From Pseudomonas endophytica (GTDB lineage: Bacteria; Pseudomonadota; Gammaproteobacteria; Pseudomonadales; Pseudomonadaceae), in contig NZ_LLWH01000220.1 in NCBI RefSeq assembly GCF_001411475.1, forward strand, positions 1 through 64,000: a DNA stretch of 64,000 nucleotides, given 5' to 3'. The notes beneath the pieces are model-generated. The model did no database searches and was not told where the DNA came from. It saw only the letters and a list, made by a program, of their open reading frames with translations. Position numbers and translations under genes: made by a program. This document shows positions 18,082 through 25,950 of this stretch, piece after piece (within the stretch, counting starts at the first letter, position 1; each line of letters starts with the position of its first letter).

Positions 18082-19092
18082 ATGAGCGAGAAAAACCCCC
18101 TGCCCTTCGCCAAGACTCAGTCGCGCTCAATGCTGCTGTTGGTGATTGCCGTGCTGATCGTACTACCGCTGGTCTTACCGTCGGCCACACTGGCCACCGA
18201 AATCTTGATCTTCGCCATGGCCGCGTTGGCCTGCAATTTGTTACTGGGTTACACCGGGCTGTTGTCGTTTGGCCAAGGTATTTTCTTTGGTGCAGGCTCC
18301 TATTGCGCGGCCTTGCTGATGATACATCTGCAATGGGGGCTGTTCAGCGCGCTGTTGGGCGCAGCCATCGCTGGTGCTTTACTGGCCTTTTTGGTGGGTG
18401 CCTTGGCGATTCGCCGCACGGGTATCTACTTTGTGATGCTGACCTTGGCATTCAGCCAGATGGCGTACTTCCTAACCTACACCCTGAGCGGCTGGACCGG
18501 CGGCGACAATGGCTTGCTCGACGTGCCACGGCCTGAAATTCGCATCGGCGATACAGTTTTGCTGTCGCTGGCGGATGCGCGCTACTTCTACGGTTTTGTC
18601 GCGGTGTTGTTTTTGCTGATTTTTATGGGCGCACGCCGGGTGATTACCTCGCCCTTTGGCAGCACGCTGATGGCCATCCGAGAGAATGAAACCCGTGCAA
18701 CGGCCATCGGCTACGACACGCGTCACTTCAAGATCTTGGTGTTCATGTTGTCAGGCGCCGTGACCGGTATTGCCGGGGCACTGTACGGCATGCTGCTGCA
18801 CTTTGTACCGCTGTCCAATATCGACCTGATGATGTCTGAAAACATTCTGATCATGACCATTGTCGGCGGCACAGGGTCGCTCTTTGGATCGTTGCTGGGC
18901 GCAGGGTCCATTGTTTTGCTGGGTGAATTCTTGTCTGACCTGTGGCCGCGTTGGCTGATGCTGCTCGGGGTCATTTTGATTGTGATCGTCGTGTTTATGC
19001 GCGGCGGCCTGTGGGGCGGGTTGAGCAGCGTTTTCGAACGCATCAAAGGCTCGCGCAAAAACAGCCTCCCGAATCAGGAGCAACAGCCATGA
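18082..19092 (+). CDS. Branched-chain-type ABC transporter permease (LivM family)
   Basis: A 336-residue permease with about nine hydrophobic segments. Family marks are LLGYTGLLSFGQGIFFGAGSY and the conserved cytoplasmic loop IRENETRATAIGYDTRHFK followed by GGTGSLFGSLLGA. Start ATG at 18082 has GGGAG upstream. The stop overlaps the ATPase start as ATGA, so the two are translationally coupled. Confidence 0.88.
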   Translation: MSEKNPLPFAKTQSRSMLLLVIAVLIVLPLVLPSATLATEILIFAMAALACNLLLGYTGLLSFGQGIFFGAGSYCAALLMIHLQWGLFSALLGAAIAGALLAFLVGALAIRRTGIYFVMLTLAFSQMAYFLTYTLSGWTGGDNGLLDVPRPEIRIGDTVLLSLADARYFYGFVAVLFLLIFMGARRVITSPFGSTLMAIRENETRATAIGYDTRHFKILVFMLSGAVTGIAGALYGMLLHFVPLSNIDLMMSENILIMTIVGGTGSLFGSLLGAGSIVLLGEFLSDLWPRWLMLLGVILIVIVVFMRGGLWGGLSSVFERIKGSRKNSLPNQEQQP

Positions 19093-19850
19093 GTGCAAGC
19101 AGCCCTTACCTGCTAGAAACCGAAAACCTGAAGTTATCCTATGGCGCTTTCAACGCCGTAAACGGGGTCAATCTAAAGGTTGAGCAAGGCACTATCCATA
19201 CCGTAATCGGCCCTAACGGTGCGGGTAAAACCAGTCTCTTTCACTGCTTGACTGGCGAACGCCGTGCCACTGACGGGGCAATTTTGTTCGGTGGTAAAAA
19301 CATCATTAAAAAACCGTCTCATGGCCGAGTTGCACTGGGGATGGCTCGCTCTTTTCAACTCACCAGCTTGTTCCAGAATCTGAGTGTGCGAGAAAACTTG
19401 CGGCTTGCCGCACAAGGCCGTGACGGGCTGAGTGCATTGAACTTCTGGCGCCGGGTAGACAGCCGTCGCGAACACTGGGACATGGCTGACCAAGTGCTGG
19501 AACGCCTGCACTTGACCTCGCGCGCCAATACCTTGGCTGGCGAGTTGTCCCACGGTCAGCAACGGGTACTGGAGGTCGGTATGTCGATTTGCTCCAAGCC
19601 CAAACTGTTGATGCTCGATGAGCCGACCTCGGGCATGGGGATCGACGATATTCCGATCATGACTCAACTGATAAGCGACTTGGGCCGTGATCACACGGTG
19701 CTGCTGATCGAGCACAACATGAGCATTGTTATGTCCATTAGCCAACGCATCACGGTGATGAGCCATGGCCAGATTCTGGTCGAAGGCAGCCCTGAATTTG
19801 TCCGCGCGGATGAACGTGTGCGCACCGCCTACTTGGGAGAAGCCGCCTGA
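19089..19850 (+). CDS. ABC transporter ATP-binding protein (LivG family)
   Basis: A 253-residue ATPase. Walker A GPNGAGKTS, signature LSHGQQR, Walker B LLMLDEPTSGMG and the switch histidine in LLIEHNM are all present. LivG-type features include the long insertion between Walker A and the signature. The start ATG at 19089 overlaps the LivM stop; its own stop overlaps the next start (TGATG). It powers the importer together with the LivF-like ATPase. Confidence 0.9.
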   Translation: MSASSPYLLETENLKLSYGAFNAVNGVNLKVEQGTIHTVIGPNGAGKTSLFHCLTGERRATDGAILFGGKNIIKKPSHGRVALGMARSFQLTSLFQNLSVRENLRLAAQGRDGLSALNFWRRVDSRREHWDMADQVLERLHLTSRANTLAGELSHGQQRVLEVGMSICSKPKLLMLDEPTSGMGIDDIPIMTQLISDLGRDHTVLLIEHNMSIVMSISQRITVMSHGQILVEGSPEFVRADERVRTAYLGEAA

Positions 19851-20545
19851 TGCTAATCGTCGACAACATCCACTCTTATTACGACAAAAGCCACGTACTT
19901 GAAGGCGTCTCGCTGCAGGTGAACCCCGGCGAGTTGGTGACCTTGCTGGGCCGTAACGGCGCGGGCAAGACCACCACGTTGCGCAGTATCTTGGGGGTTA
20001 TCTGCCCCCGTCAGGGGCAAATTCGCTTTAACGGACAAGACATGGTGGGCCGTAAGATTTTCGAAATCGCCCGCGAAGGTTTGGCGCTGGTGCCGGAACA
20101 TCGCGGGATTTTCCGCCTGCTGAGCGTTGAAGAAAACTTGCGCATTGCCCAACGTAAAACCAGTCGCTGGCAGCTGGAGGACGTCTACGGGATGTTTCCA
20201 CGGCTTAAGGAGCGGCGTAAAAACGCTGGCCATGCGCTGTCCGGTGGTGAGCAGCAAATGCTCGCCATCGCGCGCGCCCTGATCAATGACCCCAAGCTGC
20301 TGATTCTTGATGAGCCCACTGAGGGGCTGGCACCGGTCATCGTCGACGAGCTGGTTAAGATCCTGCGCAAGATCAAGGATGACGGCTTGCCAGTACTGCT
20401 GGTGGAACAAAATCTAATGGTCTGCGACAAGCTCGCCGACCGTCATTACGTGCTTGAACAAGGCCGCGTCGTGTATGAAGGCAGCGCCGCCGATTTTCGC
20501 GCCAACCCAACGATCAAGAACCGCTACCTGGCCCTTAGCGCCTAA
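19850..20545 (+). CDS. ABC transporter ATP-binding protein (LivF family)
   Basis: A 231-residue ATPase with Walker A GRNGAGKTT, signature LSGGEQQM, Walker B LLILDEPTEGLAP and switch histidine position replaced by Gln in LLVEQN, as is normal for LivF proteins. It overlaps the LivG gene by one base. UrtE and LivF share this layout; the presence of amide hydrolases downstream suggests the importer is not simply for leucine-type amino acids. Confidence 0.9.
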   Translation: MLIVDNIHSYYDKSHVLEGVSLQVNPGELVTLLGRNGAGKTTTLRSILGVICPRQGQIRFNGQDMVGRKIFEIAREGLALVPEHRGIFRLLSVEENLRIAQRKTSRWQLEDVYGMFPRLKERRKNAGHALSGGEQQMLAIARALINDPKLLILDEPTEGLAPVIVDELVKILRKIKDDGLPVLLVEQNLMVCDKLADRHYVLEQGRVVYEGSAADFRANPTIKNRYLALSA

Positions 20546-20561
20546 AGGGAGACTCGTGTCC

Positions 20562-21839
20562 ATGAACAGCCCTATCGTGTTATCCGACCTTTTCAAGACT
20601 GATGCGCCATTCATTAACCGCGACCGCCTATGGCAATCGCTGATGTATCTGGCCCAGCTCGGTGCCACCGCTAAAGGCGGTGTGTGCCGCTTAGCCTTGA
20701 CCGACTTGGACCGACAAGCCCGCGATTTGTTTGTGCGCTGGTGTGAAGAGGCCGGATGCAGTGTCAGCGTTGACGGGATCGGCAATATCTTTGCGCGTCG
20801 CGCCGGGCGGCAACCCGACCTGCCTCCTGTCATGACGGGGAGCCACATCGACACCCAGCCCACCGGCGGCAAATTCGATGGCTGCTATGGGGTGATGGCA
20901 GGGCTAGAAGTCATCCGCACGTTGAACGATCTGCAACTCATTACCGAAGCTCCGATTGAAGTGGTGGTCTGGACCAACGAAGAAGGCTCGCGGTTTCCAC
21001 CGTGCATGATGGGTTCCGGGGTGTTCGCCGGAAAGTTCGACCTTAATGACACGCTCAATAAAGTGGATGAACTGGGGCTTTCAGTGGGTGCCGAATTGCA
21101 GCGCATCGGTTATGCGGGCACACGTTCGGTACTCGGACATCCGGTGGGCGCGTATTTTGAAGCGCATATCGAGCAAGGTCCGGTACTCGAAGACCGCCAC
21201 ACCACGGTCGGCGTAGTGATGGGTTGCCTCGGCCAAAAGTGGTTCGACCTGACCCTGACCGGGGTTGAAGCCCACGCGGGCCCTACCCCCATGCATTTAC
21301 GCAAAGATGCACTGGTCGGCGCGGCGCACGTGGTCAGCGCCGTTAACCGGATTGCCCATCAACATCAGCCCCACGCGTGCGGTACCGTGGGCTGCCTGAG
21401 TCTGCACCCCGGCTCGCGTAACGTGATCCCAGGCCAAGTGCACATGACCATCGACCTGCGGCATCTGCATGCTGATCACTTGCAAGCAATGGTCGATGAA
21501 GTACGCGAAGCCATCGACGTGGCCTGCACTGAACACGGCTTGAGTTTTGAGTTGACCCCTACTGCTGATTTCCCGCCGCTGGACTTCAACCCGGCTTGCG
21601 TTAATGCCGTGCGAGATGGCGCGCAACAATTGGGCTTTAGCCATATGGACATCGTCAGTGGCGCCGGGCACGACGCCATCTTTGTGGCCGAGCTGGGCCC
21701 GGCCGGAATGATTTTTGTGCCTTGTGAGGGCGGCATCAGCCACAACGAGATTGAAAATGCTGCGCCCCAAGACTTAGCCGATGGTTGCGCGGTATTACTG
21801 CGGGCCATGGTCAATGCGGCGCAAGGAGGCAAAAAATAA
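20562..21839 (+). CDS. M20-family Zn-dependent hydrolase (N-carbamoyl-L-amino acid hydrolase / allantoate amidohydrolase type)
   Basis: A 425-residue cytoplasmic enzyme. Metal-binding motifs of the HyuC/AllC subfamily are visible: TGSHIDTQPTGGKFDG, WTNEEGSRF with paired glutamates, EAHIEQGPVLE, and the late histidine in GGISHNE. The dimerisation domain lies in the middle. It would hydrolyse an N-carbamoyl or ureido group, releasing ammonia and CO2 or an amino acid. It starts 16 bases after livF; GTG 20556 is an alternative start two codons earlier. Its stop overlaps the amidase start by one base, so both act in one pathway. Exact substrate is not decidable from sequence. Confidence 0.85.
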   Translation: MNSPIVLSDLFKTDAPFINRDRLWQSLMYLAQLGATAKGGVCRLALTDLDRQARDLFVRWCEEAGCSVSVDGIGNIFARRAGRQPDLPPVMTGSHIDTQPTGGKFDGCYGVMAGLEVIRTLNDLQLITEAPIEVVVWTNEEGSRFPPCMMGSGVFAGKFDLNDTLNKVDELGLSVGAELQRIGYAGTRSVLGHPVGAYFEAHIEQGPVLEDRHTTVGVVMGCLGQKWFDLTLTGVEAHAGPTPMHLRKDALVGAAHVVSAVNRIAHQHQPHACGTVGCLSLHPGSRNVIPGQVHMTIDLRHLHADHLQAMVDEVREAIDVACTEHGLSFELTPTADFPPLDFNPACVNAVRDGAQQLGFSHMDIVSGAGHDAIFVAELGPAGMIFVPCEGGISHNEIENAAPQDLADGCAVLLRAMVNAAQGGKK

Positions 21840-23251
21840 TGAGTACGACACCTGACATTGGCCAGATGAACGCCGTCGAGTTACTGACCCGCTTCCGCGA
21901 CAAAAGCTTGTCACCGGTGGAAGTGACCGAAGACGCACTGCTGCGCATTGAACGCTTCAACCCAGCGGTCAACGCTTATTGCCATGTTGACCCGCAAGGC
22001 GCGTTGCAGGCGGCACGCGAATCGGAACAGCGCTGGTTAAAAGGCACGCCTTGCGGTGCGCTAGACGGCGTGCCCGCGTCGATCAAAGACCTGACCCTGA
22101 CCCAAGGTATGCCGACCCGCAAAGGCTCGCGCACCACCAAGGCCCAGGGCCCTTGGGAAATCGACGCCCCGTTTAGTGCGTTTATGCGCAAGGCAGGCGC
22201 GGTCTTGCTGGGTAAAACTACAACCCCAGAATTCGGCTGGAAAGGCGTCACTGATAACCCACTGTATGGCATCACCCGCAACCCGTGGGACACCCGGCAG
22301 ACCGCAGGCGGTTCATCTGGCGGGGCCGCCGCAGCCGCCTCGCTTAACCTCGGCGTATTGCATCAGGGCAGTGATGCTGGCGGCTCGATTCGTATCCCAT
22401 GCGCATTCACCGGTACGTTTGGCATCAAGCCGACCTTCGGCTACGTACCGCAATGGCCGGCCAGCTCCATGACGATCCTTTCGCACTTGGGGCCAATGAC
22501 CCGCACTGTAGAAGACTCAGTCTTGATGCTGCAAACCGTGGCCAAGCCTGACGCCCGCGATGGTTTAATCGCAGCCCCACGTAGCACCCCGTGGTTGCAG
22601 CAGAGCAATGACCTTAAAGGCTTGCGCATCGCCTACAGCCCGAACTTCGGCTATGTAGACGTCGATCCTGGTGTCGCCCGAGTAGTGGCTCGGGCTGTTG
22701 CGCGACTGGTCGAACTGGGCGCGCATGTCGAACAGATCGACCCCGGTTTTAGCGACCCGCTAGAAACGTTTAACACCTTGTGGTTTGCCGGGGCTGCACG
22801 CTTAGCAAGCCAACTCGACAGTGCCCAACGCGAGCTGATGGACCCTGGCCTGCAACGCATTGCAGCGCTGGGAGCGCAGATTACCCTTGAGCAATACAGC
22901 GCCGCGCTGGAAGCACGAGCGGCCTTGGTGGCGCACATGAGCGCGTTCCATCAGCGCTACGACATCCTGATCTCACCCATGTTGCCCATTACCGCCTTTG
23001 CTGCTGGGCATAACGTGCCGCCCGACTCTTCATTCACAGACTGGATGCAATGGACCCCATTCACCTATCCGTTCAATCTCACACAACAACCCGCGGCATC
23101 GGTGCCCTGTGGGTTGGCCGATAATAGCTTGCCGGTTGGTCTGCACGTGGTAGGCGCACGTTTTGCTGATGATCAAGTACTGCGAGTGTGTCGGGCGTAT
23201 GAACAGCACTTTCCAGAGAGCCATCCACACGCACCGGTAACGCCCCTCTAA
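21839..23251 (+). CDS. Amidase signature family hydrolase
   Basis: A 470-residue enzyme with the Ser-cisSer-Lys triad: Lys83 in PASIKDLT, the GGSSGG segment (cis-Ser about 159) and Ser183 in QGSDAGGSIR. The N-terminal helices and GKTTTPEFGWKGVTDN are typical of the family. It hydrolyses a carboxamide or a carbamoyl-type intermediate to a carboxylate plus ammonia. AAGGAGG just before the start and a one-base overlap with the carbamoylase show coupling. With the ABC importer and carbamoylase it forms a nitrogen-acquisition pathway; AtzF-type allophanate hydrolysis or nitrile/amide use are possibilities, but none can be chosen on sequence alone. Confidence 0.87.
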   Translation: MSTTPDIGQMNAVELLTRFRDKSLSPVEVTEDALLRIERFNPAVNAYCHVDPQGALQAARESEQRWLKGTPCGALDGVPASIKDLTLTQGMPTRKGSRTTKAQGPWEIDAPFSAFMRKAGAVLLGKTTTPEFGWKGVTDNPLYGITRNPWDTRQTAGGSSGGAAAAASLNLGVLHQGSDAGGSIRIPCAFTGTFGIKPTFGYVPQWPASSMTILSHLGPMTRTVEDSVLMLQTVAKPDARDGLIAAPRSTPWLQQSNDLKGLRIAYSPNFGYVDVDPGVARVVARAVARLVELGAHVEQIDPGFSDPLETFNTLWFAGAARLASQLDSAQRELMDPGLQRIAALGAQITLEQYSAALEARAALVAHMSAFHQRYDILISPMLPITAFAAGHNVPPDSSFTDWMQWTPFTYPFNLTQQPAASVPCGLADNSLPVGLHVVGARFADDQVLRVCRAYEQHFPESHPHAPVTPL

Positions 23252-23261
23252 AACCTATCCA

Positions 23262-23335
23262 GCTGGAGCGGACTTGCTTGCGATCTTTTGGCCCTCAGCA
23301 TCAAAAGATCGCAGCCTTCCTGCTTTGGCAGCTCC
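23262..23335. repeat. Degenerate REPIN-type repeat
   Basis: TGCGATCTTTTG (23279-23290) pairs perfectly with CAAAAGATCGCA (23302-23313) around an 11-base loop. The flanks (AGCTGGAGC on the left, GGCAGCTCC on the right) are remnants of the REP ends seen intact at 56549-56615. It lies between the amidase and cho. Confidence 0.75.
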
Positions 23336-23394
23336 AAGAGTGATTCTGACCAGCGGCTGTCATATTCCGTAACCAATGCCGCACTATAACGGAT

Positions 23395-24234
23395 ATGCAT
23401 TTACGCCCAGTCAATCCCACCCCCGCTTATGAGTATCCCGAGCACCTTCGCGCGCAAGTTGAGGCAGCGCCGCGCGCGCCGGGTGTTTACTTCTTCTACG
23501 CCCAAGACGACTCAATGCCGCTTTATATTGGCAAAAGCGTTGATATCCGAAGTCGACTTCTTGCCCACCTGCGAACCCCCGAGGAAGCGCGGATGCTGCG
23601 CCAAGCGCAGAGGATTGAGTACGTACAAACAGCCGGAGAAATTGGCGCCCTGCTGCTTGAATCGCGCCTGATCAAAGAACTGCAACCTCTTAAAAACAAA
23701 CGCCTACGCAAGCAGCGGCGTTTGTGCTCGATACGCATCAGCAACGGCACAGTAGAAATCATCGACACCACCGACCTGTCGGGAGCTAGTCAGTTATACG
23801 GGCTATTTCGTAACAAACGCATGGCCACCGAAGCGTTGACGCTAATAGCTGACGAACATCGTCTATGCCTGCACCTGCTCGGCATTGAAAAATCCCTTGG
23901 GCGCAGTTGCTTCAGGGCGCAAATAGGTAAATGCGCAGGCGCTTGTAGAGGCGATGAAAGCCATGAGGCTCATAGCGAGCGCTTATTAAGTGCACTCAAA
24001 GGTTGGGCAGTACACCGCTGGCCATACCCCTGCGCTATCGCTCTGCACGAACGCCACGCAGAGCGTGAGGAATACCACGTCGTAGACAACTGGCATTACA
24101 TCGGGACTTACGCCACGCAAGCTCAAGCGAGGCAGGCATCCAAAAGTACAGGCCAAGCATTCGATGCCGACTGTTACAAGATCCTTGTAAGGCCGGTGCT
24201 GCTCGAAAGTACAGCGCTGATTTTGCTTGATTAG
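23395..24234 (+). CDS. cho: Endonuclease Cho (UvrC homologue)
   Basis: A 279-residue protein with an N-terminal GIY-YIG nuclease: APGVYFFY, PLYIGKS (about residues 45-51), DIRSRLLAHL and the acidic region GALLLESRLIKELQP. It matches the UvrC N-terminal half, ending without the UvrB-binding or C-terminal endonuclease domain, as in E. coli Cho (295 residues). Cho makes the 3' incision on bulky lesions during UvrAB repair. Start ATG at 23395 lies a few bases after GGAT and is the first of the fold. In E. coli it is SOS-controlled; I found no CTGT-N8-ACAG LexA box in the 140 bases upstream. Confidence 0.85.
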   Translation: MHLRPVNPTPAYEYPEHLRAQVEAAPRAPGVYFFYAQDDSMPLYIGKSVDIRSRLLAHLRTPEEARMLRQAQRIEYVQTAGEIGALLLESRLIKELQPLKNKRLRKQRRLCSIRISNGTVEIIDTTDLSGASQLYGLFRNKRMATEALTLIADEHRLCLHLLGIEKSLGRSCFRAQIGKCAGACRGDESHEAHSERLLSALKGWAVHRWPYPCAIALHERHAEREEYHVVDNWHYIGTYATQAQARQASKSTGQAFDADCYKILVRPVLLESTALILLD

Positions 24235-24594
24235 CAGGCGTTAATTTCAACATTTAGCACTCGTATCATTCGGTTTTTCATTGGGCACGGCCGCTATTAT
24301 TCATCTGAGTTATCTTCAGTACCCCTCTATTATTAATCTCAACCAACAACACCTAATTGCAAGAGCCCCGCGCTAGTAAAGACAGCCATTCAAACTTACG
24401 CAAGAAATTAAAAAAATTCTTATCGAGCGAGTTACTGCTGATTAGGCTGCGTGATATTACATTGATATTACACAGCAAAAGACACACAGCGCTAAAAATA
24501 ATAAAAACTTTTAATAACTTGCGCTTTTTGGAAGTAGCTTCTTAACTCACGGCGGCTAAAGGACCACTACTAAACGTCACATAGGAGATACACC
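24235..24594. promoter_or_regulatory. AT-rich region upstream of the fimbrial operon (360 bases)
   Basis: No convincing gene. From about 24400 to 24540 the strand is rich in A/T tracts, unlike the flanking genes, a composition expected for MvaT/H-NS-type silencing of a chaperone-usher operon (inference from the cupA case). It contains a helical-phase direct repeat listed separately and the ribosome site AGGAG before the pilin start. A TTG frame of 62 codons inside it was judged spurious. Confidence 0.5.
24452..24472. promoter_or_regulatory. Direct repeat upstream of the fimbrial operon
   Basis: TGATATTACA occurs at 24452-24461 and again at 24463-24472, an exact 10-base repeat with an 11-base period, one helical turn. 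It ends 122 bases before the pilin start codon. The spacing suggests a protein that contacts the same DNA face twice, such as a two-component response regulator dimer. The binding factor is unknown. Confidence 0.5.
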
Positions 24595-25119
24595 ATGAAA
24601 CGGATCGCTTTCGTTATCGCTGCTACCTTCCCTGTTATGGCTTTTGCAGCCTCTAACAACACGATTACGTTTAACGGACAAGTGTCCGCTCAAACGTGCA
24701 CCGTGGCAGTTAATGGCAATCAGGCTAACCCGGTTATTTTGCTTCCCACCGTGAGCGCCGCATCGTTAAGCACAGCAGGTAGTACAGCAGGAGAGACTAC
24801 ATTTACGGTTAGCGTCAGTAATTGCGATGCACCCAGCACCGCCTTGCCGATTAAAACTGCGTTCTTAGGTAATAACGTCACCAGTGATGGAAATCTCGGT
24901 AATACCGGCACGGCCACTAACGTGCAAGTTCAATTGCTCGAGGCGTCTGGTGGTACAGCTATTCAACTCCAAGGAACGACGTCAGTGTCTGGTCTGGTAC
25001 TGGATGTCGACGCAACAGAAGCCAGTCATGACTTCGCCGTTCAATATGTCAGCGTAGTGGGTGGAGCGACTGCAGGTACTGTTTCAGCCAGCGTGCAATA
25101 CGCTCTGGATTACCTGTAA
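24595..25119 (+). CDS. Major fimbrial subunit (chaperone-usher pilin, CupA1-like)
   Basis: A 174-residue secreted pilin. The signal peptide MKRIAFVIAATFPVMAFAA is followed by an Ig-like pilin fold with the conserved disulfide Cys35-Cys77, a hydrophobic N-terminal donor strand starting NNTITFNGQV, and a C-terminal strand ending YALDYL, which the chaperone would cap. AGGAG lies upstream of the start. The downstream order chaperone, usher, adhesin, chaperone matches the P. aeruginosa cupA operon. As first gene, with a hairpin after its stop, it would be made in excess over the assembly proteins. Whether it is an orthologue of CupA1 needs alignment. Confidence 0.85.
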   Translation: MKRIAFVIAATFPVMAFAASNNTITFNGQVSAQTCTVAVNGNQANPVILLPTVSAASLSTAGSTAGETTFTVSVSNCDAPSTALPIKTAFLGNNVTSDGNLGNTGTATNVQVQLLEASGGTAIQLQGTTSVSGLVLDVDATEASHDFAVQYVSVVGGATAGTVSASVQYALDYL

Positions 25120-25133
25120 GTCAATCATCCTTT

Positions 25134-25156
25134 CTGCCGGGCTAAACGCCCGGCAG
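25134..25156 (+). terminator. Intra-operon hairpin after the pilin gene
   Basis: CTGCCGGGC (25134-25142) pairs perfectly with GCCCGGCAG (25148-25156) around a five-base loop, 14 bases after the pilin stop; TCATTTT follows, a weak U-tract. Such a hairpin can act as a partial terminator or 3' stabiliser that raises the pilin mRNA above that of the chaperone and usher. Role is inferred. Confidence 0.7.
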
Positions 25157-25206
25157 TCATTTTGCCGCCATTTAAACACTCTTTACACACTGTGTATGGA
25201 TACGCT

Positions 25207-25932
25207 ATGTCTTGCCTTAAAAAAGTTCCCTTGGCCTTGGCCTTTACCTTATGCAGTCTTTCAATGCACACCGTAAGTGCCAGCGTTGTCATGACCGGCA
25301 CCCGTGTTATCTATCCCGCTGACGCGTCGGAGAAGATGGTTCAACTGAGTAACCAGGACACGCATCCTTACATGGTGCAACTGTGGACTGATAGTGACCC
25401 TAGTAATAATGAGGTGCAGAAGGCCAGCGCCCCTTTTATTGCAAACCCTCATATATTTCGTATTAACCCCAACGCAGGGCAAATCGTGCGGCTTGTATTT
25501 ACCGGCGGCGAGTTAGCTAAAGACAGAGAAACGCTGTTTTATCTGAGCTTCCTGCAAATGCCAGCCATCAGGGCTAGCGAATTACAGGCCAATAAGTTGC
25601 TGCTTAGCGTCAACAGCCGAATGAAACTCTTCTATCGACCTCAGCCGTTGGTGGGTAATCCTGATGAACTGAGTAAGTCACTCAGTTTCAAAGTAAACGG
25701 CAAGACTATCGTCGCCCGCAATAACAGTGGTTACTTCGCCACTGTGCGCGACGCTAAAGTAGTTCACGCTGGCCAGCCACTGCCGTTGAATCAAGCCGTG
25801 ATGATTCCTCCGTTAAGTGAAGTTAACTGGACAGTTCCCCCCCGGAGTACGGCTACCCGTGGCGATACGTTACGCCTGACGTTGGTCAACGATTATGGTG
25901 CTGATATCACCACTGACCTTCTCCTAAACTGA
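25207..25932 (+). CDS. Periplasmic fimbrial chaperone (PapD family)
   Basis: A 241-residue protein with an N-terminal signal peptide (LALAFTLCSLSMHTVSA) and two Ig-like domains. It shows the donor-strand region GTRVIYPADASEKMVQLSN, the conserved LFYLSFLQMPA, SRMKLFYRP, and the C-terminal LRLTLVNDYGA. It binds pilin subunits in the periplasm and hands them to the usher. The ATG at 25207 begins the signal; the frame is open upstream to 25162 but has no better ribosome site. It lies 87 bases after the pilin gene, beyond the hairpin, and 18 bases before the usher start. Confidence 0.86.
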   Translation: MSCLKKVPLALAFTLCSLSMHTVSASVVMTGTRVIYPADASEKMVQLSNQDTHPYMVQLWTDSDPSNNEVQKASAPFIANPHIFRINPNAGQIVRLVFTGGELAKDRETLFYLSFLQMPAIRASELQANKLLLSVNSRMKLFYRPQPLVGNPDELSKSLSFKVNGKTIVARNNSGYFATVRDAKVVHAGQPLPLNQAVMIPPLSEVNWTVPPRSTATRGDTLRLTLVNDYGADITTDLLLN

Positions 25933-25950
25933 CGGCCAGGATGACTGTTT

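Noticed and set aside
23255..23394. LexA box for cho
   Set aside because: No CTGT-N8-ACAG match in the upstream region.
24357..24545. 62-codon frame before the pilin gene
   Set aside because: TTG start, no ribosome site, AT-driven composition, no recognisable family.
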